Notes: generated from the sequence alone by a model not told the origin. A stretch of DNA of 64,000 bases from Doris montereyensis (GCA_037039925.1 JAXRKP010000920.1:132398-196397); one strand, 5' to 3'. Shown: positions 1 to 11,235, counted from the first letter of the stretch. Numbers and translations are program-made.

Positions 1-35
1 AATGGGCATTTCAGCAACACAGGCATTTATGAGCC

Positions 36-438
36 GAGCAGTGGACAGGTAAACACCTGTACGGGAGTAGATGATCCTGCCCTCCACGAGTCTCCTGCTG
101 CCTTGCAGGCAGGTCTTGTCTGACCAAAGGCTAAGGAGTTAACCCTGAAAGAAAATAACCTGCTGCCTTGCAGGCCGGTCTTGACTGACCAAAGGCTAAG
201 GGAGTTAACCCTGACAGAAAATATCAACTTGCAGGCTGGTCTTGAATGAATAAAATCTAAGGAAGTTAACCCTGACAGAAAATAACAAGGCCTGATAGGG
301 GGCCTCAAAGTGGCAGCCCTACCATCTACCTAGGGTACAGTGGGCTAATCCCCTGCTTATCCAAAACAACCTGATTCAAAGTAATATATATACAATAATA
401 TACCCGGCGTGAACTTTTGAAGACGACTCTGGAAAAGA
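36..438 (+). promoter_or_regulatory. LINE family A 5' untranslated region with tandem monomers
   Basis: Begins with a short perfect inverted repeat (ACAGGT at 45-50, spacer AAAC, ACCTGT at 55-60). Then come about three to four tandem copies (roughly 109-290) of a 60-65 bp monomer containing TGCCTTGCAGGC, GACCAAAGGCTAAGG and GTTAACCCTGACAGAAAATA. The same monomers occur at 17,967-18,240, 46,540-46,740, 40,550-40,730 and 61,733-61,930, always between the 5' hairpin and the coding region. Tandem monomers at a LINE 5' end act as the promoter in mouse L1; a promoter role here is inference by analogy. Confidence 0.7.
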
Positions 439-3400
439 ATGCGGATTGTGATTTTTGGAACATGGAATGTTAGGGCAATTAATGGAAAGGAGTTAGAATT
501 AGATGAAGAAATGGACAAATTCAAAGTAGACATTTTGGCCATTACAGAAACAAAGAAAAAAGGCCAAAGAATAGAAAATGGAGGACCAAATCATATTTTA
601 ATCTTCTCAGGAGTAGATGTCAAATATAGAGCTAGAGCAGGAGTAGGCCTCCTAATGCATAGAAGTCAAGAAATGCTACTATAAAGTTGGAAATTTGTAA
701 GCCCACGGCTATTAGTGGTATTAGAGGTAAATATTAAACCAAAAGGGAAGAAAAATTAAATTATTAATAGCTTATGGACCAAACGAAGATGCCACCCAAG
801 AAGAAAAAGATATCTTCGAAAATGATTTACAAATAGCTGCAGAGAATCTCAAACCCAAACAGGAATTAATGGTTTTAGGATATTTAAACGCTAGAGTAGG
901 CAACAATGTAGAATTTGAACATCAGAAGGAGTAATAGATAAAGAAGGAGAGACAACAACTTCTCCAAATGGGAGAGACTGATAGATTTTTGCCTGAAGAA
1001 TAACATGAAAATAGCTAACACATTTTTTCCTCATAAAGATATCCACAAATATACAAGAGTAAATGAAGACAGATGTGAAAAGTCAACCATAGACTACATA
1101 ATAGTTAGCAGCTCCCTTTTTACGGTACAATGGATGCTAGAGTCAGTAGAGGAGCTGAAATATTTAGTTATCATCACCTAGTGATAGCCAAAATGAGATT
1201 ATTAACTGAAGAAAACAAACAGAAAAGGAAAGAGAAGAAAGCTACTAAACTCAAAATAGAAGAACTAAATAAACCAATAGTAAAACAAATGTACCAATCC
1301 AGGATAACAAGATCTATCACTGAAAGGCAGATGAATCTGAAGGAAAGCACAATAGAAGAAAAGTGGCAAATATATAAAGAAACACTCCTCAGTTGTACTG
1401 AAGAGGTCTGTGGTAGGAAACAAATTAAGGGAGATAGGAAAAGAACAACATGATGGAATGAAAAGTCAAGACTAAGATCAAAAGAAAAGAAGGATGCCTG
1501 GAAGAAATACTTGCAAACAAAGAGACCAGAGGATAGGATATATTACGTGAATAAAAGAACTATCGCCAAAGAGGAAGTTTGGAAAGCAAAACGGGAACAA
1601 TGGGAAGAGTTTGGACAAAGACTTCAAGAAAGCTATCAAGGAAATCAAAAGCTGTTCTGGGGAGCAATGAAGAGCATAAAAAGACCAAGGCATGCCCAAT
1701 ACGACAAATTAAGAATTCCAAAAGGAGAAATAATGAAAGGAGACAGCGAAATCATGGAAACGTGGAGGAAGTATTTTCAACTATTACATAATCCCTCCAG
1801 AACATATGAAACAAGGAGTACAGATCAATTAGTAAGAGTATCAAATAATCCAGAGGAGACGGCTGAAGATGTAGATATATCAATGGAAGAAATCCAAACA
1901 GCTATAAGAAAAGTGAAATTAGGAAACGCCCCAGGAGCAGATGAAGTTTATCCAGAAATGATTAAAAACCAAGGGAGAGAGGCAGACAAACTACTACATG
2001 CAATATGTCAAGAAGCATGGAAGTCCAAACAGGTGCCAAACGACTGGAAAAAGGGAACGGTAGTACCAATACACAAGAAAGATCAACTATGGAATGCTCA
2101 AACTATAGAGGGATATCACTACTTAGCGTACCAGGAAAAGTGTATGCCAGGATTATGGAAATGAGACTAAGGAAAAGAGTAGAGGATCAGATTGAAGAGC
2201 ATCAGAGTGGATTTAGACCAGGAAGAAGTGCTCAAGACCACATATTTACAATTAGACAAATAATAGAAAAATTCCTTGAGAGAAACATTGACTTGCACCT
2301 GTGTTTTATTGACTTAGAAAAGGCATTTGACACTGTGAGGAGGGATGAACTATGGCATTCTTTTAAAAGAACACAATTTAGAGCAAAATTTAATAGAAGC
2401 CATTAAAAGTTTTTACAATAAACCAACATGTGCAGTGAGAGTAGCTGGAAATGTATCTGAAGAATTTGATGTAGATATAGGAGTAAGACAGGGTTGTATC
2501 CTAAGTCCTCTTTTGTTTATCACATTTATGGATTCAGTCACAAAAACATCCTCAAACATGAAAAAAATGAATGTAGGTATGTGGAAGCTCAAACCAGTAA
2601 ATGCATCAATGCCTTCATTTGCTGATGATTTAGTTCTGTTTGGAAAATCAGAAAGGGACCTCCAGTCAAATATCAACATAATGAATAATGAATTAAATAA
2701 AAGAGGAATGAAGAGTAAATGCAAAGAAAACCAAAACAACGCTAGTAACTATGGAAGCTAAAACACAAAATCTTAAATTAAGCAGGGAGAATTTAGAACA
2801 AGTTCAAAGCTACAATTACTTAGGAGTAATGATTAACTCAGAGGGAAAACTAAGAGAAGAAGTCAGCCAGAGAATCCAAAAGGCAATAACCATTTAGGAA
2901 AGGCATTTGTAGGTCAACAAGAATTGTCAACAAAAACCAAAATAGCAGTATACAACACAGTTTATTGTCCTACTCTCCTCTATGGCAGTGAAACCTGGAC
3001 TTAAGACAGTAGGTAATACAGTAGAGTGCAGGCCGCGAAATGAAATATCTAAGAAGAGTAGTAGGGAAAACTAAAAGAGACAAAATCAGAAACACAACAA
3101 TAAGAGATCAAACCAAAGCAGATAGCATAAAAACTAAGATAGAAATGAATCAACTGAGATAGTTTGGGCATGTTAACAGAATAAATGACAATAGAATAGC
3201 TAAATCAGTATACAGTGCTAAAACTCAAGGTAAAAGACCAAAAGGCAGACCTCAGAGAAAGTGGGAAGAAGATATAAAAGAGGCATTAACGAAAAGAAAT
3301 TTAATTTTCACGGAAGGAAACAGAAACTGTCAGGACAGGGCAGCCTGGAGAAAGATTATTTCGGGCATCTAAAAAACCCACACACCGGAAGGTAGAATGG
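439..3400 (+). pseudogene. Endonuclease-reverse transcriptase polyprotein of LINE family A (broken)
   Basis: ATG at 439 opens with RIVIFGTWNVRAING, the first block of an APE-type endonuclease, followed by AITETKKKGQ. After a stop at 682-684, endonuclease blocks continue in shifted frames: YGPNED near 775, LGYLNARVG near 880 (family form GDLNARVG), TIDYIIVSS near 1,090 and SYHHLVIAKM near 1,165 (family form SDHHLV). The D-to-Y changes in two blocks would disable the nuclease. Reverse transcriptase blocks follow: WKKGTVVPIHKK (2,045), YRGISLLSVPGK (2,105, other frame), SGFRPGRSAQDH (2,205), CFIDLEKAFDTV (2,300), GVRQGCILSPLL (2,480) and the catalytic FADDLVLFG (2,617). The C-terminal [14 protein letters not shown] lies near 3,040. 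Frames slip near 684, 1,450, 2,090, 2,370 and 2,730. It is a dead copy. Confidence 0.9.
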
Positions 3401-3454
3401 GAGCTGATAAAGGAATGCGTTTAAGGGAAAATCAGTCAGGGCAAAAAAAATTGG

Positions 3455-3690
3455 GGATGATTACCACAGATGAGGACAATGGTTCATAACCAGACCATGT
3501 TGTTTTTGACAAGTTCTCTGTTTTACTTAATATTGAATGCAAGAGATAAGGACACTTGGAAACCATCAAGTTATTTGACACTTAGGTGGTGAACACACAG
3601 GTGGGTTGACCTTAGCTCGCCACGTACTTAGGTGATGAACACACAGGTGGGTTGACCTTGACTCGCCATGAAAACCCAAAGGCACAACAG
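3455..3690. repeat. Dispersed repeat R1, with internal 50-bp duplication
   Basis: The stretch containing TTTTACTTAATATTGAATGC, GAAACCATCAAG, GGTGGGTTGACC and CTCGCCATGAAAACC is matched in the same orientation at about 31,800-31,980. In this copy the block ending in CACACAGGTGGGTTGACCTT is present twice (about 3,581-3,625 and 3,632-3,675); the other copy has it once. No coding potential or terminal repeats were seen. Confidence 0.6.
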
Positions 3691-4024
3691 ATATGACCAA
3701 GGCCAATGCGAGGCAGGAGATCAATAAAACTGTCTTGATCACGATGCGTGCCTGATCAGTTTCAAAACACCAGGTAATTTCATGCATCTTACAAAATTAG
3801 GGGGAAAGTAGTGGATGGAGTCCAGAAGACTGCTTGATTCTAATTGCCTAGTGTCAAACCAATGATCCAATGGGACAAGGGTGTGTGATACTGATAAAGT
3901 GGATGGAGATGGCTGGTTATCTTTTATTACAGTACACTGGATAGGTATGTGAAGGGTGAAATGCATGACAAATTGCTGACAGGCATAAATTAATGCTATT
4001 TATTGGCAATGGGATATATAATAT
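3691..4024. other. Intergenic stretch, nothing recognised
   Basis: No convincing coding frame, RNA gene or repeat match was found between dispersed repeat R1 and the reverse LINE fragment. Confidence 0.4.
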
Positions 4025-5010
4025 ATCTTTTCCTGGTATGCTTAGTTGTGATATCCCTCTACAGTTTTAAGCATTCCATAATTAATCCTTTCTTGTGTAT
4101 TTGTACTACTATTGTTCCCTTTTTTTCCCAGTCATCTGGCACCTGTTTTAGCTTCCATGTTTGTTGACATATTGCATACAGTAGTTTGTCTGCTTCACTT
4201 CCTTGATTTTTAATCATTTCTGGATAAACTTGATCTGCTCCTGGGACTTTTCCTAACTTAACTTTTCTCATTGCATTTCTTCCATCGAGATGTCTACATC
4301 TTCAGTTGTCTGATCTGGATTATTTATTGTTCTTACTACTACTTAAAAATACTACTTGATCTGTGCTCGTTTCATATATGCTCTAGAGGGATTATGTAAT
4401 TGCTGAAAATACTGTCTCTACATTATGTTTCCATGATTTCACTATATTTCTTCATTTTTTCTGCCTTGGTGTTCTTTGGCATGCTTTGGTCTTTTTAGTG
4501 CTTTTGATTGCTCCCGGAACAGCTTTTGATTTCCTTGTGTAGCCTTCTTGAAGTCTTTGTCTTAACTCTTCACATTGAACCTGTTTTGCTTTCCTCACTT
4601 TCTCTTTGGTGCTGTTTCTTTTATTCATGTAATCTATCCTTTCCTCTGGCCTCTGTAAGTATTTCTTCCAGCTCCAGGTTTCCTTCTTCTCCTTGATCCT
4701 AGTTTTGTCATTCTCATCCACTTTGCTGTTCTTTTCCTATCTCTTTTAATTTGTTTCCTACCACAGACCTCTTCGGTACAACTGAGGAGTGTTTCCTTTA
4801 TACAGTTGCCACTTTTCTTCTACTTCTATTGAACATTTATTCAGATCCATCTGCCTTTTCACTCATAAATCTTTTTATCCTAGATTGGTATATATCCGTT
4901 TTATTCTGCTTTATTTAGTTCCTCTATTTTGAGTTTAGTAGCTTTCTCTCCTATCCTTTTCAGCTTGTTTTCCTCAGTCAGTATCTCATTTTGCAATCAC
5001 TAAGTGATCA
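4025..5010 (-). mobile_element. LINE family A internal fragment, reversed
   Basis: On the minus strand the frame ending near 4,059 carries KLGKVPGADQVYPEMIKNQG, the same block as in the copies at 1,925 and 16,350. Further toward 5,010 it covers the linker and the end of the endonuclease. Both the 5' untranslated region and the C-terminal half of the polymerase are missing, so it is a truncated internal piece. Stops interrupt every frame. Confidence 0.85.
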
Positions 5011-5255
5011 GCTTGAAAGAGAATCTGAAGTAAGGACAAAATGCAAGTGAAATTTGTCACAAACATAGACCAACTTTGATGGCCATGTCTCCTGAAATGG
5101 GACACTTGATGACTGAATCTGCTAATAATAATGATAACTTGGAAATCACCACATGGGTAGTTTGAACAAGAATATAATTCTGAGCCTATGACATGCAGAG
5201 AGTGTGTGGGAAAATGGCTTCAAGGCATCTTCTCATACTTGCCATTTTTTAGATA

Positions 5256-6054
5256 CAGTAGTCGCTGGATAAACGCACACTTTATAAAAATACACTCTGC
5301 ATAAACACACGCTTTCCTCTGTTGACCGATTTTTTACTATATAATAATTGTGCTAAGGCACTTTTGACACATATAAAGTCACGCTTTTTTCTGTAATACA
5401 ACTTCATACCCATGCATTAGAGGCCTTGAAAGACGTGTTTTGTTGAGTTTTTGTCAGAAATGACAATAACATGAGAACAGATGGCACACTGTGTGAGCAA
5501 TGCTAGGACAAGGGCAAATGTGTCACTAGTGTTAGTCTTTTCCTATGTCATTGTCTGTCCGAGTCCAAGCACTACCCAGACGAAGGTGTCAGACAGTCTT
5601 ATGTCATGTTTTGCCCACACTGTCGATGCTGCTCCTCCTGGTCCTAGTGTCCTAGTCTCTGATTTCTCGATGTTCAAAGTCAAAGACTGGCTGTCCAGAC
5701 GTTATTCTGTGGATTGCGAATTTATTGATCGACCCAGAGGCTGTGGCAGGGAGCAGAGAATTCATGCAATGAAATAGACTACGATCGGCAACAGTGACAG
5801 GGTGATGCACACTCTATAAAAGAGAGCAAGGGTGTGAGGGCGGGGCTTAATGTTCACAGACCATGAGTGATTGGCTCTCGATGTCGAGTGTACGAAGTTA
5901 CAGGGTTTGTTTTGAACATGCACTCAATAATAATCCCTGACATCTTACCTTTAATAAAGAGTTATCTTCCAGTGATTTCGCATAAACACACGGTACGCAT
6001 ACACACACGCTTTTCTCAGCGCCCAAAGAGCATGCGTTTTCCCAGCGACTACTG
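5256..6054. mobile_element. Tigger/pogo-like non-autonomous DNA element with TIRs and TA target duplication
   Basis: The left end reads CAGTAGTCGCTGGATAAACG and the right end, on the opposite strand, CAGTAGTCGCTGGGAAAACG, so about 20 of the first 22 bases match as terminal inverted repeats. Both ends abut TA (5,254-5,255 and 6,055-6,056), the target duplication of the Tc1/mariner superfamily; CAGTAGT ends resemble Tigger/pogo. Subterminal direct repeats GCATAAACACACG lie near 5,290 and 5,980. At about 800 bp it is too short for a full transposase. One 98-residue frame (5,481-5,777) with FKVKDWLSRRYS could be a transposase remnant, but I do not recognise it. Confidence 0.75.
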
Positions 6055-6466
6055 TACTCAATAAAAACGGTGTGTGGCATTCAACTTTGTTAATTTGATG
6101 ACGCTGAATGAACACAAATCTTCAAACCATTTCACTTAGTTGTCCCTCACCTTTTGCTTCTCATTATTGCCCTTGATGGACAGGGATCAATGTAGGTGTC
6201 AGTCTTAATCAGTTTGTGTGCTTAAAACTTTCTGTTTAATTGTGAGGAGGAGAAGGTGGGAGGGGGGGGACTTTTTATGTAATATCTATTTTTATGAAAA
6301 TGAAAGTTGCCCACACTATTAAACGATTATGTTCTAGTGTCTATGATTATTTTGTGAAAATTGTAGTCACCATTTTACAGACTATTGATAGACACTTGAA
6401 TACGAGGGCTGGCAAAGTGAGTGATGAATGTCATCGTCATAACAGTCATTTTCTTTCCATTCTCAG

Positions 6467-9400
6467 GCTCGCCATAGAAGAAAAGACAACATGAATATCA
6501 TTCAAACCTGGTTTCGAAAACAGTTAAAGTGGAAATTCTCTATGAAAGGATAAAAAAAACTGTCAAATGTAGAAAGGGATGAATGAAAAAGAGATGGAAA
6601 ATAGACGTGTTCATGAGAAAGACAATGAAAGACATGACAAGATGGAGCATGTTGCTGTTACTAGAAGTGATATAGACAATGTGGAACAGATTCATAATAT
6701 GGCTAGTGTGACAAATTGTGCTGGAGAGTGTAATTTAAAACATGTTCACGGAACAGACGATGTTGAAAATGTTCCTTGAAAAACAGTTTTAGAACATGTT
6801 CACGAGGTTGTTGAAAAAACAAAGAAGAGAAGAATCAAGATGCGCAGGACCCAGATAGTTTGAAAAATTTACATGAGGCTCCCAGTGTGCAAAATTTACA
6901 TGAGGCTCCCAGTGTGCAAAATTTAGATGAGGCTCCCAGTGTGCAAAATTTAGATGAGGCTCCCAGTGTGCAAAATTTACATGAGGCTCCCAGTGAAAAA
7001 TTTGCAAAATTTAGATGAGGCTCCCATTATGAAAAAGTTAGATGAGGCTCCCATTATGCTCCCATTATGAAAAAGTTAGATGAGGAGGCTCCATTATGAA
7101 AAAAATTTAGATGAGGGCTCCCATTATGAAAAAGTTAGATGAGGCTCCCATTATGAAAAAGTTAGATGAGGCTCCCATTATGAAAAAGTTAGATGCTTCC
7201 ATTATGAAAAAGTTAGATAGGCTCCCATTATGATTAGATGAGGCTCCCAGTGTGAAAAAGTTAGATGAGGCTCCCGAAAAAGTTACAGTATGAAAAAGTT
7301 AGATGAGGCTCCCATTGTGAAAAATTTAGATGAGGCTCCCAGTGTGAACAATTTAGATGAGGCTCCCAGTGTGCAAAATTTAGATGAGGCTCCCAGTGTG
7401 AACAATTTCCCCAGAGATAACACTAGAAGAAGTGCCTGTAAAACAGACATTGCAAAGGAATGTGCTTACAACAAGAACAACGTGACAAATTCTCACTATG
7501 AAGACTTCACGGAAGATATTCATGAAAAGGTTCATTTGGAAAACTTTTCTGAAACAGTCAACGCTGAAAAAGGTAAAGATAAAAACAAACAAAAAAAGTT
7601 TTCAATATGAAAGTGTAATAGACAGTATCAGTGATTTACCTCAGACAGACCAGAAGAACAGTCTTATGGAAAATCTTCGTGCAAAAGTGTCAAAGAGGAT
7701 TCAAGGAAAGAGTAATGACAGTGACAAAATTATTAATAAAGTTTACAGAAGATCGGAAGAAGTCTTAGACAATACATATAGTGGTAGTGTAGAATCTGCA
7801 CAGGGCAAAAGTTTGCTGCCAACTACTAGAAGAAGAAGCTCACTGTCTGGATCTGATCAGATGTCACAAGTTTCCCATGAGGATCTCTGCAGAGAGTTTA
7901 CAGGATCAAACCAATTTTTAAAAGATCTCAAAATTATATTAGATCACGCTGTCAGTGCAAGTGGAGAAATTTCAGGAAAGCACGAGAAAATAAGAGGGCA
8001 ACAAAAAGCAGAACATAATCAAAAACATGACACAGATGAATGTATACAAAATTGTTTGAAAAATTTTAAGGGGAAGGGCAGTGGAGCTAGTGAAGATGTC
8101 AAGAAAAGAGGAGGAGATCGAGAGAACAGAGGTCAGGGTCACTTGAAATTGAAAACATCACAGGAGGAATGTAGAAGTAGAAGAAAAGAAGCACCAGTCA
8201 AGAAAATTGTTCGTAATCAAAGCAACATAGTAAGCCCTGACGGAGGCAGACCTGGATTGAGAAACCGGCTGCATCAGAGGGTTAACATGAAAATTATTCT
8301 TGATGATTTATCTCGTGTTCCTCCTTCCGAATTTTTCCTTCCACCAGAATTTGCTTATTATGGCTTCACGGCCACTCCTGATCTCCGTCGTCCTCTTCGC
8401 CTCCGGCAGAACCAAACAGAGTTCGGCCTGCAAGATCATGTGTAATGCAAATGGCAAGTTTGAATCGCAATGTCGAGAGAAAGGTTCCCTGGCTGAAACA
8501 GGAGTTACAAAGCTCCAAAATGTCCAAAGCGAAATTACGTACAGACTTTCAGGCAGCAATGAAACAAAAATCGTTGAAAAATGCAAAATCTATTATTTTT
8601 GAAAGTAAGACCTCTGTTTATAATACTCGACGAACTACAGCAATGTCAAGTGAGCCTAGGAATACCAGATCCACACAGGCAGAGGCAAACTCAATTAGTG
8701 TTAACAAAGCTAGGCCTGGTAGTAAAACTGATGATAAATATAAGCACCTTTCACCAAGTCAGAGGGCTCATCTACAAAACTTGTGGGCTATGAGAAAAAA
8801 ATACAGAAAGAGCAAAAAGCACAGTGAAAACGGTGATAAATATAAGCACCTTTCACCAAGTCAGAGGGCTCATCTACAAAACTTGTGGGCGATGAAAAAA
8901 TACAGAAAGAGAAGAAAGCACAGGGGAAATTGTCAAGGATTACAAAAGAATCAAAATGAAAATATCCAAAGAAATCCCAATAAAAGCTCAAACATAATTT
9001 AAACCAAGGAAGCAAACTAAGACTCGTTAAGAACAGCACCTTAAAAGACATAGTCAGTAGAATAAAACAAGGGCAAAACTTAAAACGCCTAAGAGAGCCT
9101 TCAGATAACTCAGACACTGTAGGTGAAAGTAAACTATATAAATGTGAAGATCTGTTTACAGCACAGGGAACTGATAGTTCAGCTCAGAACAAATTCTATG
9201 GGAAAATATGTCAAAGAGAGGAAAGCAACTTTGTCATGTTGCAGCGGCGCAGTAGGAAGAGCAGAAACCATGTCACCAAATCCAACTCTCAACAAGAGGT
9301 CACGTATGTTCAGGACTCTGACTCTGACAATAGTGATTCAGATTCTGAATCCTCAAATAATACCAGAGTTGGATCTCCAGAAATTGAACTTGACGTTGAC

Positions 9401-10781
9401 GAATATTCAGACAGCGAGACTTTGAGCATGTATACTCTCCAGAACCATTTGCTACTCCACGACGACATCCTTCACACCAGACCCTGTCAGTAAATGTCCA
9501 GCCACTCCAGACCCCGTCACTAAACGTTCTGCCACTCCAGACCCGTCAGTAAACGTCCAACCACACCGACCCCGCCAGTAAACGTTCAATCACACCGGAC
9601 CCCGTCACCAAACGTCCAGCCACACCAGACCCCGCCAGTAGTAAATGTGCAGCCACACCAGACCCGTCAGTAGTAAATGTCCAGCCACACCAGACCCGTC
9701 AGTAGTAAATGTCCAGCCACACCAGACCCCGTCCAGTAGTAAACGTCCAGCCACACCAGACCCCGTCAGTAGTAAATGTCCAGCCACACCAGACCCCGTC
9801 CAGTAAACAACCAGCCCGAAAAGCTGCCTATATTCCAACAAAAGCTGCCGAATCCCTCCCTGGCCCCATTGCTGTTTTGTATTACAACCCTGAAGCCGCC
9901 ATGCTTTATCATTGCAGTGAACACCATTCATGCTGTCAGCTCAATGCTGCTAATGCTGCTGCTAAAGTCACTAAAGTGGACAGTTGGACCCAGTGGGAGG
10001 ATCCCTTGAAACTGCATTCTGAAATTCTTGCACAGTGTACTCCGAATTCACGTTCATTCAAAACTAGTGTGATAAAGTATGTCACAGTCGCAGGTGAGAG
10101 CACAAATATCTCAAATGCCGTCTCCCAAGGAATGCAACGTCAAATCTACCGTCAGCCACCCTACATCAGAAAGTAGGTCAAATAAAGTCAAACGCTCTGA
10201 CATATGTGACTATGAATTCAGACCTGACATCACCTCAAAAAAATTTGCAGGGAGGTTTAGCAATGATCAGTCATGATCCGGCTAGTCTTAGTCAGGGACA
10301 TCCAATTGTGAGACCTACAAATCCACACTCTTCAAATTCACCAAGTAAAAGTACAAACAGTGAATCCTGTTTAGCTACTACACAGCCTGATTTCAGTCTT
10401 TCATCGAACATGACAGCACTCAGCACTTTACCGATAGCTTCGGTCTCGTCTGGCAGTCATCAAAATGCCAATGTGAAAGCTCAGAGTTTTAATTATGGAC
10501 CATTTAGCATCCCTCACAGTCACAGTCAGTCACTTTCTATAAAATCAGGACAATCCCATCAGCGACTTGATAATGCACACTTTCTCATTAAAGACGGACA
10601 TTTGTGGATAAGACCTTTAAATAGGACTGGTTGGAACAAAGTGGACAAGGATAAGTATGCTTTGGTCATTCAAACAACTAATGGAACGACATTTCTCATG
10701 CTTAAAGTAATTCAAGGAAACCAAACTTCGGCCAACGCGTATCTCGAACTTCCTGTACTAACGGCGTCTACGGGATAAAAC
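6467..10781 (+). CDS. Large exon(s) of an unrecognised repeat-rich, low-complexity protein; frame broken by small indels
   Basis: A polypyrimidine tract and AG at 6,449-6,466 suggest a splice acceptor. Coding character then runs for 4.3 kb, hopping frames: VKVEILYERIKKTVK near 6,525, an ATG-led frame at 6,579, a 9-residue repeat array (6,859-7,420), a 7,498-8,445 frame of polar sequence, a frame from 8,445 with a duplicated 34-residue block, then an open frame from about 8,995 to 9,493 with Asp/Ser-rich VQDSDSDNSDSDSES. A Pro-rich array (about 9,460-9,812), a Cys/His-containing segment (LYHCSEHHSCCQL, near 9,900) and a C-terminus DGHLWIRPLNRTGWNKVD (about 10,590), ending at 10,778, follow. 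Several switches sit on homopolymers, such as the A-run near 7,595, which fits sequencing errors; true pseudogene decay is the alternative. The product would be basic, Ser/Lys-rich and mostly disordered. Function unknown. Confidence 0.6.
6859..7420 (+). repeat. 27-bp coding minisatellite (9-residue repeat)
   Basis: Tandem units encode E-A-P-S-V-Q-N-L-D/H (first block, 6,862-7,000, and last block, 7,290-7,410) and a variant E-A-P-I-M-K-K-L-D in the middle (7,018-7,290). There are roughly 18-20 units. The outer units keep a 27-bp period and an open frame. The central units carry many 1-10 base indels that destroy it. Such arrays are hard to assemble, so the middle may be misassembled. Confidence 0.85.
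8733..8927 (+). repeat. In-frame 102-bp tandem duplication inside the unknown gene
   Basis: GATAAATATAAGCACC begins at 8,733 and again at 8,835, exactly 102 bp (34 codons) apart. Both copies encode DKYKHLSPSQRAHLQNLWAM followed by a Lys/Arg-rich tail. The two are nearly identical in nucleotides, so the duplication is recent and frame-preserving, which supports a functional coding region. The block resembles a short basic amphipathic helix; no family was recognised. Confidence 0.85.
9460..9812 (+). repeat. 30/33-bp coding minisatellite (Pro/Gln-rich repeat)
   Basis: About ten to eleven units encode V-N-V-Q-P-H-Q-T-P-S, with an extra V in some units, in the frame that leads directly into KQPARKAAYIPTKAAESL downstream. 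Units alternate between 30 and 33 bp (SVNV versus SVVNV). Single-base losses (CCCGTC versus CCCCGTC) shift the frame several times, again at homopolymers. Confidence 0.8.
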
Positions 10782-10948
10782 TGCTGTTGCTTTACATGTT
10801 CCTTTCATGTGCCTCTTTTGGAATCGTTTCCTGACTGATGGTGATAGTCATTATTCAGCCCTGCTTTGTATGTTCATATTAATATCACTACATATTTTAG
10901 TTAAGTTTGCGTTGGCGTTATAGTATTGTATGTAGGCCTAATGTGTAG

Positions 10949-11235
10949 TGGCGTTTGATGGTCAACTGGTTAGCTTACCCAGTCTTGGGACCATGAGTTC
11001 CTGTGTTCAAATCCTAGCAATGCTAGGGCCAACGTTGTGTTCCTTTGAAAGACACTTAACACACATTTTACCCACTGGACCCAGGTGCAAATGAGTACCA
11101 GAACCTGTGTAGGAGTAAAATTTTGTGATAAACTAACGTCTTGTCCGGGAGGATTATTATCACCTGTTTCGCTTTAATGCTACAGAAACGGGGATACGCT
11201 TCGACTCTATGGGCTGTAAATGTAATTGTAATGGC
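10949..11235 (+). mobile_element. tRNA-derived SINE, family S1
   Basis: A tRNA-like head has a box A match TGGTCAACTGG (10,959-10,969) and a box B match GTTCAAATCC (11,005-11,014), the internal RNA polymerase III promoter. The body includes CACTTAACACACATTTTACC, CCACTGGACCCAGGTGCAAA and TTATTATCACCTGTTTCGC, then GGGATACGCTTCGACTC and GGGCTGTAA. The 3' part is homologous to the 31-bp unit amplified at 47,885-48,490 and 59,775-60,520. It follows the unknown gene by 170 bp and may lie in its 3' untranslated region. Confidence 0.8.

Larger units (their letters stand above)
36..3412 (+). mobile_element. Family A non-LTR retrotransposon (LINE), near full length, degenerate
   Basis: The 5' end is placed at the sequence GCAGTGGACAGG, which also forms the 5' edge of the copies at 18,302, 46,797, 40,787 and 61,663. 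The 3' end is placed at the final GATAAA, where the copies ending at 14,808 and 44,650 continue into a short AAAG-repeat tail. The element has a 5' untranslated region of tandem monomers, then one coding region with an apurinic endonuclease followed by a reverse transcriptase. About 3.4 kb, one ORF and a short tandem-repeat tail instead of poly(A) fit the RTE clade; that assignment is inference. Stops and frame slips run throughout, so this copy is not autonomous. Confidence 0.9.

Noticed and set aside
439..3400. A currently active LINE
   Set aside because: Stops, frameshifts and changed endonuclease residues; none of the six copies in the window has an intact frame.
6467..6550. Homeodomain-like peptide NIIQTWFRKQLKWK after the splice acceptor
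   Set aside because: Only superficially like the third helix of a homeodomain; no preceding helices and a stop soon after. Another frame fits the downstream gene better.
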